Shown: positions 1 to 9,072, counted from the first letter of the stretch. The stretch is 64,000 nt of DNA from Fulvitalea axinellae (GCF_036492835.1 NZ_AP025314.1:3514010-3578009); one strand, 5' to 3'. The notes: generated by a model not told the origin, from the letters alone. Program-made: numbers and translations.

Positions 1-2
1 GC

Positions 3-98
3 GGCGAATCATCATCAGACGAAGAAAGTCAGTGGACGGCGCTTTCAGCTTCAGGCGAAATTACGAAAGCAGAAGGCGGGGCCAGTCCAAAAAAATAG
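3..98 (+). CDS. C-terminal end of an unidentified protein (partial)
   Basis: This open frame runs in from the left edge and stops at a TAG at 96-98, giving about 31 residues. The visible tail is rich in Ser, Glu, Gly and Ala and ends in SPKK. It contains no recognisable domain. A short hairpin lies at the stop codon, which fits a real gene end facing the convergent M56 gene. The other two frames are also open over this short stretch, so the call is weak. Confidence 0.35.
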   Translation, partial: GESSSDEESQWTALSASGEITKAEGGASPKK

Positions 99-117
99 CT
101 TTGGAAATCCCAAAGCT
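97..117 (+). terminator. Hairpin between convergent genes
   Basis: GCTTTGG (98-104) pairs with CCAAAGC (110-116) around a 5-base loop, and A97/T117 adds one more pair. The T tract that follows is short and broken. It sits between a plus-strand stop and the 3' end of the minus-strand M56 gene, so it may serve either strand. Confidence 0.45.
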
Positions 118-143
118 TTAATATTCTTCAACCTCTTTGTTGA

Positions 144-1403
144 TTAGCGCCTAAACGTTTTTTTAGTTCCGTCTTTCAACAAAACTTCCAACCGCTTCTG
201 ACCCGAATCCTGAGGCGAGGTTATCTTTTCAATCTTATTAGCGCCAACTGATTGGGCCGCTTTTATAATTTCCTCTTCGGAGAAGCTCCTCCTAGCGTTC
301 GAATCAATTTTGATAAGGTTACCGTCAAGCCATTCGCCTTTTTTAAGCGTCAGCCTTACCACACCTTTTTTATTATCAACATTCATCCGCTGGATCACTA
401 GCCCTTCTTTTTTCAAAGAATTGATAACGACTTCGCTCTTGTAAGTTTTTATCGGATATTCTCTTACAATTAGCTTCTCTCCTTTCAGATCACGGAAATA
501 CTTACCGTCATAATCATTTACCACCATCTCCTGTACACAGCCAACCGTAACCATCGACAGCAATATAAACGGAACAACAATCCAGTATTTCCAACGCTTT
601 ATAGGCACCACGTCTTTCATCATCCGCACCCGGCGCAACGTCATCGACTTGTTGAAGAAATTCCCCAAGTCGTAATCCATATTATTGAAAAGCTGCCTAA
701 CCAGAAGATCCGCATAATCAGACCAATCATTGTCTTTCAGGACTTCGCTATCGGCTAAAAATTCGTGATTGGCCATAATATCCTTTCTGAAAAACCACAG
801 GAAAGGATTGAACCAGAAGATGACGCACATAAACTCCACAAACAATACGTCAAGGCTGTGGCGTTGTTTGATATGCGCCAACTCGTGGTTCCAAATCCGT
901 TTTTCGGACTCCGTATCGAGCCCTTCTTTCGGATTCCAAAACATAAAATTCAGGAAAGAAAACGTTGAGGCATCGCCATTGAGTGTCACTACACGGAAAT
1001 TTCCGTGGTTGGTGACATCGTGCCTATAACGTTTGATTAGATCGAAAATCATCCAGACTCTTCCCGACAAGCGTACGAGCAAAAACAGTAACGTCACCCC
1101 GTACAACCCGACAAAAAAAGTCGACAAGCCAAAAGACCTGCCCTCGGACACCGCATCCGCTCCTTCGCCTATTTGGGGAATCCCGTTTTCGGCCAAAAGC
1201 ACAATCAGGGGCTTTAGGTTTTCGGAAGGAGCAAAATCCAAAAAATTAGACCATGGAAAAAGAGGCAATACAGCGGACAGCCCCAACGCCACCAGCAAAT
1301 AGTAACGGTTAAGCCTGAACGCGTGCTCTTTAGCCAGAACCTTCCGGTAAAACAGGAAAAACAGCCCCGTAGCGATGATATTTTCGATAACAAACGAAAG
1401 CAT
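144..1403 (-). CDS. BlaR1/MecR1-like M56 membrane metallopeptidase
   Basis: An integral-membrane zinc protease of the M56 family, which in known systems cleaves a partner repressor after sensing an envelope signal. Hydrophobic segments lie near residues 1-20, 33-52, 92-113, 187-205 and 273-290. The zinc motif HELAH is at 173-177, with the downstream acidic residue in a HEFLAD stretch near 213. The C-terminal 130 residues follow the last membrane helix and contain no penicillin-binding fold. It therefore should not be read as a beta-lactam sensor. The BlaI-type repressor gene lies 19 bp upstream, so the two form a sensor-protease/repressor operon. No beta-lactamase is nearby and the regulated genes are unknown. 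Confidence 0.85.
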   Translation of the reverse strand: MLSFVIENIIATGLFFLFYRKVLAKEHAFRLNRYYLLVALGLSAVLPLFPWSNFLDFAPSENLKPLIVLLAENGIPQIGEGADAVSEGRSFGLSTFFVGLYGVTLLFLLVRLSGRVWMIFDLIKRYRHDVTNHGNFRVVTLNGDASTFSFLNFMFWNPKEGLDTESEKRIWNHELAHIKQRHSLDVLFVEFMCVIFWFNPFLWFFRKDIMANHEFLADSEVLKDNDWSDYADLLVRQLFNNMDYDLGNFFNKSMTLRRVRMMKDVVPIKRWKYWIVVPFILLSMVTVGCVQEMVVNDYDGKYFRDLKGEKLIVREYPIKTYKSEVVINSLKKEGLVIQRMNVDNKKGVVRLTLKKGEWLDGNLIKIDSNARRSFSEEEIIKAAQSVGANKIEKITSPQDSGQKRLEVLLKDGTKKTFRR

Positions 1404-1422
1404 GCCTAATAGGTCTTCTTAC

Positions 1423-1824
1423 TTATTCGTTTCCTTTTTCCGGCGTTTTATCCTTGTCCTTCACGTAATTCATCAACTCCTGCATTTCTCCGCTATCGAT
1501 GTCATTTTCGTTCACGAAGAAAGAAACCAATTTGCGGAAAGATCCGCCGAAGTAACTTCCCATGAAACTTTTCAGGTAGAAGTTGCTGTATTCGGCTTTT
1601 GTTATCAAAGGAAAGTATTCGTACGTCTTGCCATATGCCTTATGGCTAACAAAACCCTTCCTTTCCAAAATTCTGATGATTGTCGAAACAGTGTTGTACG
1701 CGGGCTTAGGAGCGGGCATTTCCGCTATCACGTCCTTAACCACTCCCTTATCCAACTTCCAAAGGATTTGCATTACCTCATCCTCGGCGCGGGTAAGTTT
1801 TTTTAGGTTATCTGTATTTTCCAT
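1423..1824 (-). CDS. BlaI/MecI/CopY-family transcriptional repressor
   Basis: A small winged-helix repressor of 133 residues, the usual size for BlaI/MecI. The N-terminal half has the family pattern: LTRAEDEVMQILW opening, then a recognition region around YNTVSTIIRILERKGF (residues about 43-58), then the wing ending in YEYFPL. The C-terminal half should dimerise and carry the cleavage site used by the M56 partner. It is the first gene of the pair, and repressors of this class normally control their own operon. The target outside the operon cannot be told from the window. Confidence 0.9.
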   Translation of the reverse strand: MENTDNLKKLTRAEDEVMQILWKLDKGVVKDVIAEMPAPKPAYNTVSTIIRILERKGFVSHKAYGKTYEYFPLITKAEYSNFYLKSFMGSYFGGSFRKLVSFFVNENDIDSGEMQELMNYVKDKDKTPEKGNE

Positions 1825-2010
1825 TTCTGAGACTTTTGAATCGATTCGTTTCCACCCAAGAAACTAGCTTGTTAGTTAAATTTAGGGATTTAGTTATAAA
1901 ACCAACGGCTTTTTTCGTTTTTTTCTTGAAAAAAATTGTAAATGAGAAAGACCGGTAGGTGTACTTAGAGAAAAATCGATATCATAAATCGAAAAATCAC
2001 ATAAAAAAAT

Positions 2011-2100
2011 AGCGATCCGGAATCTCATCGCTACAACCTCTTACCCTTGCTGCTGTCAAGCCCTGGGGGAATTCAGAGGGAGCAATAGCCCCGAATCGCC
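2011..2100 (-). ncRNA. ffs: Signal recognition particle RNA (4.5S, small bacterial type)
   Basis: Read on the minus strand, the domain IV core is CAGG, a 3-bp stem GCT/AGC closing a TGAC tetraloop, then AGCA and AGGG. This is the same order as CAGG-UCC-GGAA-GGA-AGCA in E. coli 4.5S RNA. The ends pair: GCGATTCGG at the 5' end with CCGGATCGC at the 3' end, nine pairs including one G-T. A run of seven T follows the 3' end. It folds as the hairpin that binds Ffh and helps target membrane proteins. A TAnnTTTG promoter lies directly upstream. Exact ends are estimated to within a few bases. Confidence 0.82.
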
Positions 2101-2104
2101 AATG

Positions 2105-2134
2105 CAAATGTACGGCAATATTTTCTATTGTCAA
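2105..2134 (-). promoter_or_regulatory. Bacteroidota-type promoter of the SRP RNA gene
   Basis: On the minus strand TACATTTG (2112-2105) matches the TAnnTTTG -7 consensus of Bacteroidota sigma-ABfr. TTGACA (2134-2129) lies 16 bases upstream as the -33 element. Transcription would begin at about 2100, exactly where the SRP RNA stem begins. Confidence 0.75.
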
Positions 2135-2205
2135 TGGGTTTTCGTCAAAAAAACATCCTTGGCATAGCTCCCAAGGCCTTTTTCGAGAAAAAACACCACT
2201 AACTT

Positions 2206-2442
2206 TTACGCCAAACCTTTCAGGTACAGATTGAAGGCCAGACCGTTAGTCTCCTCAAACTCATCAACCTTCAGGTCTTCATAAATATCTTCGTCAAACG
2301 TCATTTTCGTCTTCTCCAACTTCCCGTCAGGATGCTTTATCAGCTCCAGCCCCATAAACGTTTCCGGATCCACCTGAACGATTATGGTGTAGTCTCCCAG
2401 TTCTTTTTTGAAGTACCGATGTACTATGTTTTTGTTCTGCAT
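2206..2442 (-). CDS. Small conserved-looking hypothetical protein
   Basis: A 78-residue soluble, acidic protein with no signal peptide or membrane segment. It alternates beta-like stretches (DYTIIVQVDPETFMGLEL) with charged turns and ends in a helical FNLYLKGLA. It is not recognised. It lies just upstream of the SRP RNA on the same strand, with its start at an ATG. The regular amphipathic pattern and lack of competing frames favour a real gene. Confidence 0.55.
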   Translation of the reverse strand: MQNKNIVHRYFKKELGDYTIIVQVDPETFMGLELIKHPDGKLEKTKMTFDEDIYEDLKVDEFEETNGLAFNLYLKGLA

Positions 2443-2467
2443 AATTTGGGACTAAGTTTTATATTGT

Positions 2468-2492
2468 AAGCCTTACCGCAAAAATAAGGCTT
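2468..2492. repeat. Inverted repeat between two small genes
   Basis: AAGCCTTA (2468-2475) and TAAGGCTT (2485-2492) are perfect 8-bp inverted arms with a 9-base spacer. It lies between the 2505 and 2206 minus-strand genes. No T tract follows on the minus strand, so it may be a weak terminator or a protein-binding site. Confidence 0.4.
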
Positions 2493-2504
2493 CGTTTTAA
2501 AAAC

Positions 2505-2711
2505 TTAATCCAGGATGAATTCATTTTCCATGTCAAGGGCCGTCATAGCGTCGTCCCCGAGGGAATCTTCGCTTGTTGAGCTCACAAAATCATCGAAGTC
2601 ATCCAAAATCGTAAGCGAGAGGCCCGCTTGATATTCGAAAGGATATTCCATAGTCTTTAAAATTAAAAAAGTCGGATCATTTAACGATCCTGTCTTCGTC
2701 ATGTTATTCAT
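2505..2711 (-). CDS. Small acidic hypothetical protein
   Basis: A 68-residue open frame; an internal ATG at 2651 would give a 48-residue product (MEYPFEYQAG...). The shorter start is plausible because a GGATC/GATCC hairpin followed by six T lies in the first 20 codons (2674-2690). The product is strongly acidic, rich in Asp, Ser and Glu, with no domain I recognise. It may be a real small gene or a chance frame; nothing around it suggests a role. Confidence 0.35.
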   Translation of the reverse strand: MNNMTKTGSLNDPTFLILKTMEYPFEYQAGLSLTILDDFDDFVSSTSEDSLGDDAMTALDMENEFILD

Positions 2712-2776
2712 TGTATCAACAACCGCAAAATAACAGCATGGAATATACCAATACTATGCGTTTTAAGGATATTTCT

Positions 2777-2784
2777 TACTTTTG
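2777..2784 (+). promoter_or_regulatory. -7 element upstream of the M13 peptidase gene
   Basis: TACTTTTG matches TAnnTTTG exactly and lies 32 bases before the ATG at 2816, giving an expected short leader. No clear -33 element is visible. Confidence 0.5.
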
Positions 2785-2815
2785 ACGAATTATTTCACTT
2801 ATTACCGACCTCATC

Positions 2816-4888
2816 ATGAAACAAATCTTGAAAGGCGGGGCTTACGCCCTTCTAGCCTCCGCCGTTTTCGCTTGTACCAGCGGAAGCAAAGACAACGAAA
2901 AGAAAATGGACACTAGCCAACAACATGAGCACGTTCACGGGTTGGATGTCAAGAACATGGACCTCCAGACCTATCCGGGACAGGATTTCTACGGCTATGC
3001 CAACGGGGGCTGGTTAGCCCGCACCAAAATCCCGTCTGACCAAACACGCTGGGGAAGCTTCGGCGAACTTGCAGAGGAAAATAACAACATTCTACGCCGT
3101 ATCCTTACCGAGGCATCTGAATCCAAGAAATACAAAACCGATTCGGACCAAGGTAAAGCCGTAACTATTTACCAACTTGGTATGGATTCGGCCAGAATTT
3201 CAGCTGACGGGATCAAACCCTTACAAGCCTATTTCGGACAAATCAACGCTTTGCAAAACAAACAGGATCTCGGCAAACTCTTGGCCGACCTGCACAACAA
3301 AGGCATAGGCGGATTCTTCGGCGACTATGTGTACATAGACAAAAAAGACAGTGAAAAGAAGACTGTTTATGTAGTGGCCGGAGGCACCAGCCTTCCAGAC
3401 CGAGACTATTACCTCAAACCTTCATTCGAAAAAGTAAGAGGAAAATATTCGCTCCATCTCGCCAAGATGTTCGAATTGTTGGGTGACAGCAAACAAACAG
3501 CGGAAAAAGAAGCTGCTTTGGTCCTGAAGATGGAAACCGCTCTCGCCAAGGCTCAGCTTAGCAGAGTGGAACTCCGCGATCCTAAGCGCACTTATAACAA
3601 AATGAGCGTTGCGGACCTGGACAAGAAAATTCTGGGCTTTAACATGAAGTCTTACTTCGCTTCGTCGGGTTACACAAAAGTGCCTTATATCATCGTTCAG
3701 CAACCTGATTTCATGACAGCGATGAACGGGCTGATCCAATCATCTTCCATTGAAGATATCAAAACATATCTCCGCTGGAAGCTGATCGACGCTGTAGCTT
3801 CTTATCTCCCGTCCGAGTTCGAGACCGCCAATTGGGAATTCTACGCCCAGACTTTGAAAGGCGCCAAAGAAATGAAGCCTCGTTGGAAGCGAGTACTCGG
3901 AACCGTTAACGGAACCGTAGGATTTGCCGTTGGCAAAGTATACGTGGAAGAAGTATTCCCACCGGAAGCCAAAGCCAAAGCTTTGGAAATGGTAAAAGAT
4001 ATCCAAGACGTTTTCAGCGAGCGAATCAACCAGCTCGACTGGATGTCGGAAGAAACCAAGGTTAAAGCGCAAAACAAACTCAAGGCTTTCCGTGTAAAAA
4101 TCGGTTACCCAGACAAATGGGAGACGTACGAAAAACTTGACATTTCACCTAAGCAATCTTATGTAGCGGCTGTTATCAGCGCCAGCGAATTCGAACGCAA
4201 GAAGAACATTGACGACCTTCATAAGCCAATCGACAAAACGAAATGGCATATGACACCACAAACAGTCAACGCCTACTACAGCCCTGTAAGCAACGAGATC
4301 GTTTTCCCGGCCGCTATCTTACAGCCACCGTTCTACGATTACAAAGCTGACGCCGCCGTTAACTACGGAGGCATCGGAGCGGTTATCGGACACGAGATCA
4401 CCCACGGCTTCGATGACCAAGGACGCCAATACGACGCAAAAGGCAACTTGAACGACTGGTGGACAACGGCCGACGCCGAACGTTTCACTAAAAAAGCGGA
4501 CAAAGTGGTCAAGCAATTCGACGGATACGTTGTTTTGGATTCGCTCCATGTAAACGGCAAACTTACTTTGGGTGAAAACATCGCCGACTTGGGAGGTATT
4601 ACCATGGCGTATTACGCTTTGCAAAAGTATTTGGCCCGTCACGGCCGTCCTGAGAATATCGACAACCTGACTCCAGAGCAGCGTTTGTTCGTTTCTTGGG
4701 CTACGGTTTGGCGCGCGAAATACACGGACAAAGCGCTCCGCAATCGTCTCATCACTGACGTACACGCACCCGCCATGATCCGCGGTTTCGCCCCATTGTC
4801 AAACCTGAAAGAATTTGAGAAAGCATTCTCTCTTAAAGAAACTGACAAAATGGTTCGTCCTGACAGCATAAAAATCAAGATTTGGTAA
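2816..4888 (+). CDS. M13-family (neprilysin/PepO-like) zinc endopeptidase lipoprotein
   Basis: An exported zinc endopeptidase of 690 residues, the usual length for bacterial M13 enzymes, which cleave small and medium peptides. The N-terminus has a signal peptide ending in a lipobox-like SAVFAC, so it is probably anchored to a membrane outside the cytoplasm. The substrate-domain signature (YGYANGGWL) is near residue 60. The catalytic motif HEITH is at 526-530, and the third zinc ligand is in ENIAD at 587-591. The protein ends in a short basic-hydrophobic tail, IKIKIW, close to the family C-terminus. It is a single-gene unit with its own promoter element and a strong terminator. Confidence 0.93.
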   Translation: MKQILKGGAYALLASAVFACTSGSKDNEKKMDTSQQHEHVHGLDVKNMDLQTYPGQDFYGYANGGWLARTKIPSDQTRWGSFGELAEENNNILRRILTEASESKKYKTDSDQGKAVTIYQLGMDSARISADGIKPLQAYFGQINALQNKQDLGKLLADLHNKGIGGFFGDYVYIDKKDSEKKTVYVVAGGTSLPDRDYYLKPSFEKVRGKYSLHLAKMFELLGDSKQTAEKEAALVLKMETALAKAQLSRVELRDPKRTYNKMSVADLDKKILGFNMKSYFASSGYTKVPYIIVQQPDFMTAMNGLIQSSSIEDIKTYLRWKLIDAVASYLPSEFETANWEFYAQTLKGAKEMKPRWKRVLGTVNGTVGFAVGKVYVEEVFPPEAKAKALEMVKDIQDVFSERINQLDWMSEETKVKAQNKLKAFRVKIGYPDKWETYEKLDISPKQSYVAAVISASEFERKKNIDDLHKPIDKTKWHMTPQTVNAYYSPVSNEIVFPAAILQPPFYDYKADAAVNYGGIGAVIGHEITHGFDDQGRQYDAKGNLNDWWTTADAERFTKKADKVVKQFDGYVVLDSLHVNGKLTLGENIADLGGITMAYYALQKYLARHGRPENIDNLTPEQRLFVSWATVWRAKYTDKALRNRLITDVHAPAMIRGFAPLSNLKEFEKAFSLKETDKMVRPDSIKIKIW

Positions 4889-4914
4889 ACACCAAATCTC
4901 ATCCTAATATTAAA

Positions 4915-4938
4915 GCCACCTTATCGGGTGGCTTTTTT
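4915..4938 (+). terminator. Rho-independent terminator of the M13 peptidase gene
   Basis: GCCACC (4915-4920) pairs with GGTGGC (4927-4932) around a 6-base loop and is followed by six T. It lies inside the longest open frame of the next gene, which argues that the next gene starts further down at 4972. Confidence 0.88.
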
Positions 4939-4971
4939 GTTGCCGGAAAAGTTTTTGCGTCAGCAACCCAT

Positions 4972-6030
4972 ATGCTAAATACGGATTTACTGCGGGCCAT
5001 AAACTCAAAGCTAGCGCTAATTGTCACAGTCCTCTGCGCTTACTTGCTGATGAAACTTCAGGCAATTATTCTGCCTTTGGTGTTGGCCGTCTTTGTCGGG
5101 CTTTTACTTGAACCTATCATCAATGGGCTTCGAAAAAAGAAAGTCCCCTTTTTCGTGAGTATCCTTCTCGTCCTTGCGCTGCACGCCATCGCCATTTATC
5201 TTTTCACCTCTTTGATTACTGAAACCGTCAACCAAATAATCGAACAAAAAAACACCTTCGGGGAGAAAATTACCGAGCAAACCACTTCTATTTCCAATTT
5301 TGTGGAAAAGGTTACCAACGGGCGCCTAATCATAAAAAACTGGATTGACAAACCCCTTGACATGATCAATACCAGATCGCTGATCAACATAACGGGCGCA
5401 GTACTGAACGAAGTGGGAAAAGTTTCCGAGGTCATAGGACTCGCCGCCATCTACCTCATTTTTATGCTTTATTCCATAATCAACCACGAACGTTACCTAA
5501 TGTACTTAGGCGGAACAGAGCAAAAAGGGCTTAAAATGATCGAGGATTTTAAGCTTATCAAAAAATCGGTAATCCAGTACATAAAAGTGAAGACACTGGC
5601 CAGTCTAGCAAATGGACTTATCTTCTATCTTTGCTGTACGTTTTTCAATGTAGATTTCGCCCTTTTCTGGGGAATTTTCGCTTTTTTCTTATACTTCCTC
5701 CCAAATATAGGAGCTATCACGGTTTCGATTCTAGTAGGCATTCTGGCTTTACTTCAGATTCCGTCTTTCTCACTCTTTCTGGTTTTCTTCTCGATCTTAA
5801 TTGTCTTTCAATTTGTAACCACAAACCTTGTGGAGCCCAAATACTTAGGAGATTGGCTAGCGCTAAACCCTATCACTGTTCTTATCGGATTGATTGTTTG
5901 GGGCTACCTTTGGGGAATAATAGGAATGTTACTCGCTGTCCCGCTAATGGTTCTTATCAAATCCATATTGGCTCGGTTTCCGGAATATCAAGTATTGGTG
6001 AAACTAATGAGCAGAAAAGCAGATCATTAG
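4972..6030 (+). CDS. AI-2E family (PerM/YdiK-like) membrane permease
   Basis: A 352-residue polytopic membrane protein of the AI-2E/PerM family. The family has about eight membrane helices and has been linked to export of autoinducer-2 or other small solutes; the substrate here is unknown. Paired helices fill residues 10-60, a soluble segment follows (about 70-145), and the C-terminal half is nearly all membrane, including the family-type VEPKYLGDWLALNP stretch. The frame is open from 4882, but that start would place codons across a terminator hairpin. The ATG at 4972 gives the usual N-terminus. Confidence 0.87.
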   Translation: MLNTDLLRAINSKLALIVTVLCAYLLMKLQAIILPLVLAVFVGLLLEPIINGLRKKKVPFFVSILLVLALHAIAIYLFTSLITETVNQIIEQKNTFGEKITEQTTSISNFVEKVTNGRLIIKNWIDKPLDMINTRSLINITGAVLNEVGKVSEVIGLAAIYLIFMLYSIINHERYLMYLGGTEQKGLKMIEDFKLIKKSVIQYIKVKTLASLANGLIFYLCCTFFNVDFALFWGIFAFFLYFLPNIGAITVSILVGILALLQIPSFSLFLVFFSILIVFQFVTTNLVEPKYLGDWLALNPITVLIGLIVWGYLWGIIGMLLAVPLMVLIKSILARFPEYQVLVKLMSRKADH

Positions 6031-6123
6031 CCATAAAACAACTGTTTTAAAGGCAATCGTGTCTTTTACAAGTGTAGAGGAGCTAGCGGGGATGTGTTTT
6101 ACAAACACTTTTAATCTTATCTA

Positions 6124-6861
6124 ATGAATTATTCAAGTAAAAAAGCTTCTCCGTGGCTTTTAATCGTCTTTTCATTTTTCGTCCTATTCGGCACTTCTTG
6201 CAAAGACGACGACGAGGTTGGCGTTCAAATCGAAGTAAGGCAAACTAGCCCAAATACTCTCAGTGTCAAAAACACGGGGATCGCAACCTTCGGAGGAGGG
6301 TTTATTATGGCATTTGATCACGCTGGATCATATGTGAAGGCACTGCCGATAGTAAAACCTGACGCTGTTATACTTCTCCCACTCGACAGTTTCCTAATCA
6401 CGACCGAAAGAGGCGACCCTGGATATGTCTTCAAAGACATTACATTCAAATGGCATATGCCTTTTGAGTTTTTTGCGATTAGGACCGAGATAGCCGATGG
6501 CCGAGGTAGTAGAACAACTTTCGAATCAAATATCACAGAAACCGTGACGGACGAAAAAATATCAATCAGCTACGATAAAGAAAGTATCAAAGTCCGTAAT
6601 AATTTTTCATACCCGATTTCTGACGTTGTTGTTCTCATTCACGGGAAAAACAATATTGACTATGTCTCAGAGCCTGCTTTTCTTTTCCCTGGAAAGGAGA
6701 CAATTGTCAAGCCTAAAGAATTGACCAAAATTGAATTCAAGAAAAAAGACACGCCTTTAAAGAATGAAAAGTTCGATGAAGAGACCTACAGCTGGATACA
6801 TATACGAGCCTATAAACCCGATGGTAAGATGGTGACCAAAAGTATAGATCCGACTTGGTAA
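6124..6861 (+). CDS. Exported lipoprotein of unknown function
   Basis: A 245-residue protein with a signal peptide and lipobox (FGTSC, Cys near residue 27) followed by a charged KDDDE stretch. A long Cys+Asp run is often seen on Bacteroidota surface lipoproteins. The rest is beta-rich with no domain I recognise; it might form one or two immunoglobulin-like sandwiches, but that is only a guess from strand spacing. Its base composition is visibly more AT-rich than its neighbours. It stands alone between the permease and a terminator. Confidence 0.75.
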   Translation: MNYSSKKASPWLLIVFSFFVLFGTSCKDDDEVGVQIEVRQTSPNTLSVKNTGIATFGGGFIMAFDHAGSYVKALPIVKPDAVILLPLDSFLITTERGDPGYVFKDITFKWHMPFEFFAIRTEIADGRGSRTTFESNITETVTDEKISISYDKESIKVRNNFSYPISDVVVLIHGKNNIDYVSEPAFLFPGKETIVKPKELTKIEFKKKDTPLKNEKFDEETYSWIHIRAYKPDGKMVTKSIDPTW

Positions 6862-6875
6862 AAGCGCATGTAATA

Positions 6876-6902
6876 AGAGGCTGCCCAAAATGGGCAACCT
6901 CT
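6876..6902. terminator. Bidirectional terminator between the lipoprotein and aconitase genes
   Basis: GAGG-C-TGCCC pairs with GGGCA-A-CCTC around an AAAAT loop, with one C-A mismatch. The two flanking genes converge on it. Confidence 0.75.
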
Positions 6903-6933
6903 CTCCAAGCAACTATCGATTACAGCCAATTCT

Positions 6934-8889
6934 TTACCTCTCCTTATAGTAATTAATCGCCCCTCCCGCCAATAGCACTTCAATCTGTCGAGGGCTAAGG
7001 CTATGTTTTAGTTGAATTTCTTTATCCTTAGTCAAGTTTTTTGCTGTTACAGGAAGCCCTTTCGCTATTGACTCCCTTATATTTTCGATCTTGATAACGT
7101 CATCTTGATCAATCCGAGCATAATCATCTTGATTCTCAAACTCCAACGGCGCTATCCCGAAATTCACCAAGTTCTGCCACCCGATTCTTGCGTAACTTTT
7201 AGCAATTACAGCCACTTGTCCCAAATACCTTGGAGCCAGCGCCGCATGTTCCCGGCTTGAGCCTTGGGCATAGTTATCTCCCGCTACCACCACAAAACTG
7301 GAATAACTCTCTTTATTTTTCACCGCCCTATCGTAAAAACCTTGGTCGATTATGTAGTAAGACCACTTACTAATCTCAGGAATATTACTTCTGAGCGGTA
7401 ACACGACAGCCCCCGCCCTTAGAATCTCATCGGTAGAAACATTATCCTCCATTTTAAGAAGCGTCGGCACCTCAACTTGATCTGGCAGTTCCGACATTTC
7501 CGGCAACGGCTTAATATTAGGTCCTTTTTCCAATTTTAGACCTTCTCCATCTTCAAATGGCTCCAAAAGCATGGAAGTGTTTACAATTGCCGCTTCAGGA
7601 TACGTATACCTAGGGTAAGTAATTCCATAAAGATCTTTTAACTCCCGCGGGTCGGTAATTTCGCCTCGCAAAGCGGCGGCGGCGGCGGTTTCCGGACTAC
7701 AGAGATAAACTTGATCGTCTAAAGTACCCGAACGGCCCGGAAAATTCCGGGGCATCGTCCTTAAGCTAATCTTTCCGGAAGCGGGCGCTTGGCCCATCCC
7801 GATACAACCCATACAACCCGATTGGTGAAATCTTGCACCAGCATGTACCAAAGGACGGAAAGCATTTTCGTTATCGAGATTTTCAATCACTTGCCTGGAG
7901 GTAGGGTTTATGTCCAATGAAACTTGTGGATGAGCCATTCTGCCTTCCATAACTCTACTCACAATCCAAAAATCGCGTACACCCGGATTCGCTGACGACC
8001 CTACTACGCATTGGTGCACCGCTTTTCCAGCTACCTCTCGAACAGGAACCACATTGCCTGGGCTACTTGGGCAAGCGATCAACGGCTCCAGCTCGGACAA
8101 ATTGATTTCTTCATGCGCATCATACTCACATTCAGGATCGGCTTTTTGCTCCGACCAATCGGCTTCACGCCCTTGTGCTTTCAGGAACTTTAACGTGTGT
8201 TTATCTGACGGAAACACACTTCCAGTAGCTCCTAGCTCAGCGCCCATATTCGCTATTACGTGACGGTCCATTGCGCTTAAACAATCCAACCCTTCTCCGT
8301 AATATTCGATCACATAACCAACGCCACCTTTCACATCATATCGGCGCAACATTTCCAAGATCACATCCTTTGCGCTCACCCATTCCGGCAGAGAGCCTTT
8401 AAGATGAACACCCAAAACTTTGGGCATCTTGACATGATACGGATGCCCCGCTATTACCAGCGCCACATCCAAGCCTCCAGTACCGATAGCCAGCATTCCC
8501 AAGCCTCCCGCCGCGCAAGTATGGCTATCTGAACCCAGTAAGATTTTTCCCGGTTTACCAAAACGCTCCATATGCACAGGATGGCTAACGCCATTGCCTG
8601 GCCGGCTGAACCAGATTCCGAACTTTTGAGCCGCTGATTTCAAAAACAAATGGTCATCGGCATTCTTAAAGTCCGTTTGCAACAGGTTATGATCGACGTA
8701 TTGAACGGCAACCTCCGTTTTCGCCCTCTTCAGCCCCATCGCTTCCAGTTCCAACATCACTAAGGTTCCTGTCGCATCCTGCATTAACGCCTGATCTACC
8801 CTTAGCCCGATTTCTGTTCCGGGAGTCATCTCCCCTTCCAAAAGATGGGATTTGATAAGCTTTTGCGTAAGGTTTAATGGCTTTGGCAT
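6934..8889 (-). CDS. acn: Aconitate hydratase, Aquifex-type
   Basis: Interconverts citrate and isocitrate in the TCA cycle using a [4Fe-4S] cluster. At 651 residues it is shorter than AcnA or mitochondrial aconitase and fits the compact Aquifex-type family. Cluster cysteines are visible: one in HQCVVGSSANPG and two in GCMGCIGMGQ. The substrate-binding DSHT motif (LLGSDSHTCAAGG) lies near residue 120. The C-terminal swivel domain carries YAQGSSREHAALAP. All key residues look intact. It is a lone gene, and the 3' end shares a terminator with the convergent lipoprotein gene. Confidence 0.93.
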   Translation of the reverse strand: MPKPLNLTQKLIKSHLLEGEMTPGTEIGLRVDQALMQDATGTLVMLELEAMGLKRAKTEVAVQYVDHNLLQTDFKNADDHLFLKSAAQKFGIWFSRPGNGVSHPVHMERFGKPGKILLGSDSHTCAAGGLGMLAIGTGGLDVALVIAGHPYHVKMPKVLGVHLKGSLPEWVSAKDVILEMLRRYDVKGGVGYVIEYYGEGLDCLSAMDRHVIANMGAELGATGSVFPSDKHTLKFLKAQGREADWSEQKADPECEYDAHEEINLSELEPLIACPSSPGNVVPVREVAGKAVHQCVVGSSANPGVRDFWIVSRVMEGRMAHPQVSLDINPTSRQVIENLDNENAFRPLVHAGARFHQSGCMGCIGMGQAPASGKISLRTMPRNFPGRSGTLDDQVYLCSPETAAAAALRGEITDPRELKDLYGITYPRYTYPEAAIVNTSMLLEPFEDGEGLKLEKGPNIKPLPEMSELPDQVEVPTLLKMEDNVSTDEILRAGAVVLPLRSNIPEISKWSYYIIDQGFYDRAVKNKESYSSFVVVAGDNYAQGSSREHAALAPRYLGQVAVIAKSYARIGWQNLVNFGIAPLEFENQDDYARIDQDDVIKIENIRESIAKGLPVTAKNLTKDKEIQLKHSLSPRQIEVLLAGGAINYYKER

Positions 8890-9072
8890 AGCATCGAATA
8901 CGTTTGCAGTCCGTCAATCACAATTCAAGACCTCATATGCTTGAGGCGTGTATCAACTACTCCGCAGATGCCGGATTGTTAATGTCAGGACATCACAACG
9001 GCACTGATTTCGAGTAAGAGTATCAGGTGTTTCGTACCGAACCAAAATGTGTAACAACAGTTACTAACAAAA

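Noticed and set aside
144..1403. Reading the M56 protein as a beta-lactam receptor
   Set aside because: No penicillin-binding domain follows the last membrane helix, and no beta-lactamase gene is close.
4882..4971. Upstream in-frame start for the AI-2E permease
   Set aside because: The stretch spans the terminator of the preceding gene, and the ATG at 4972 gives the normal family N-terminus.
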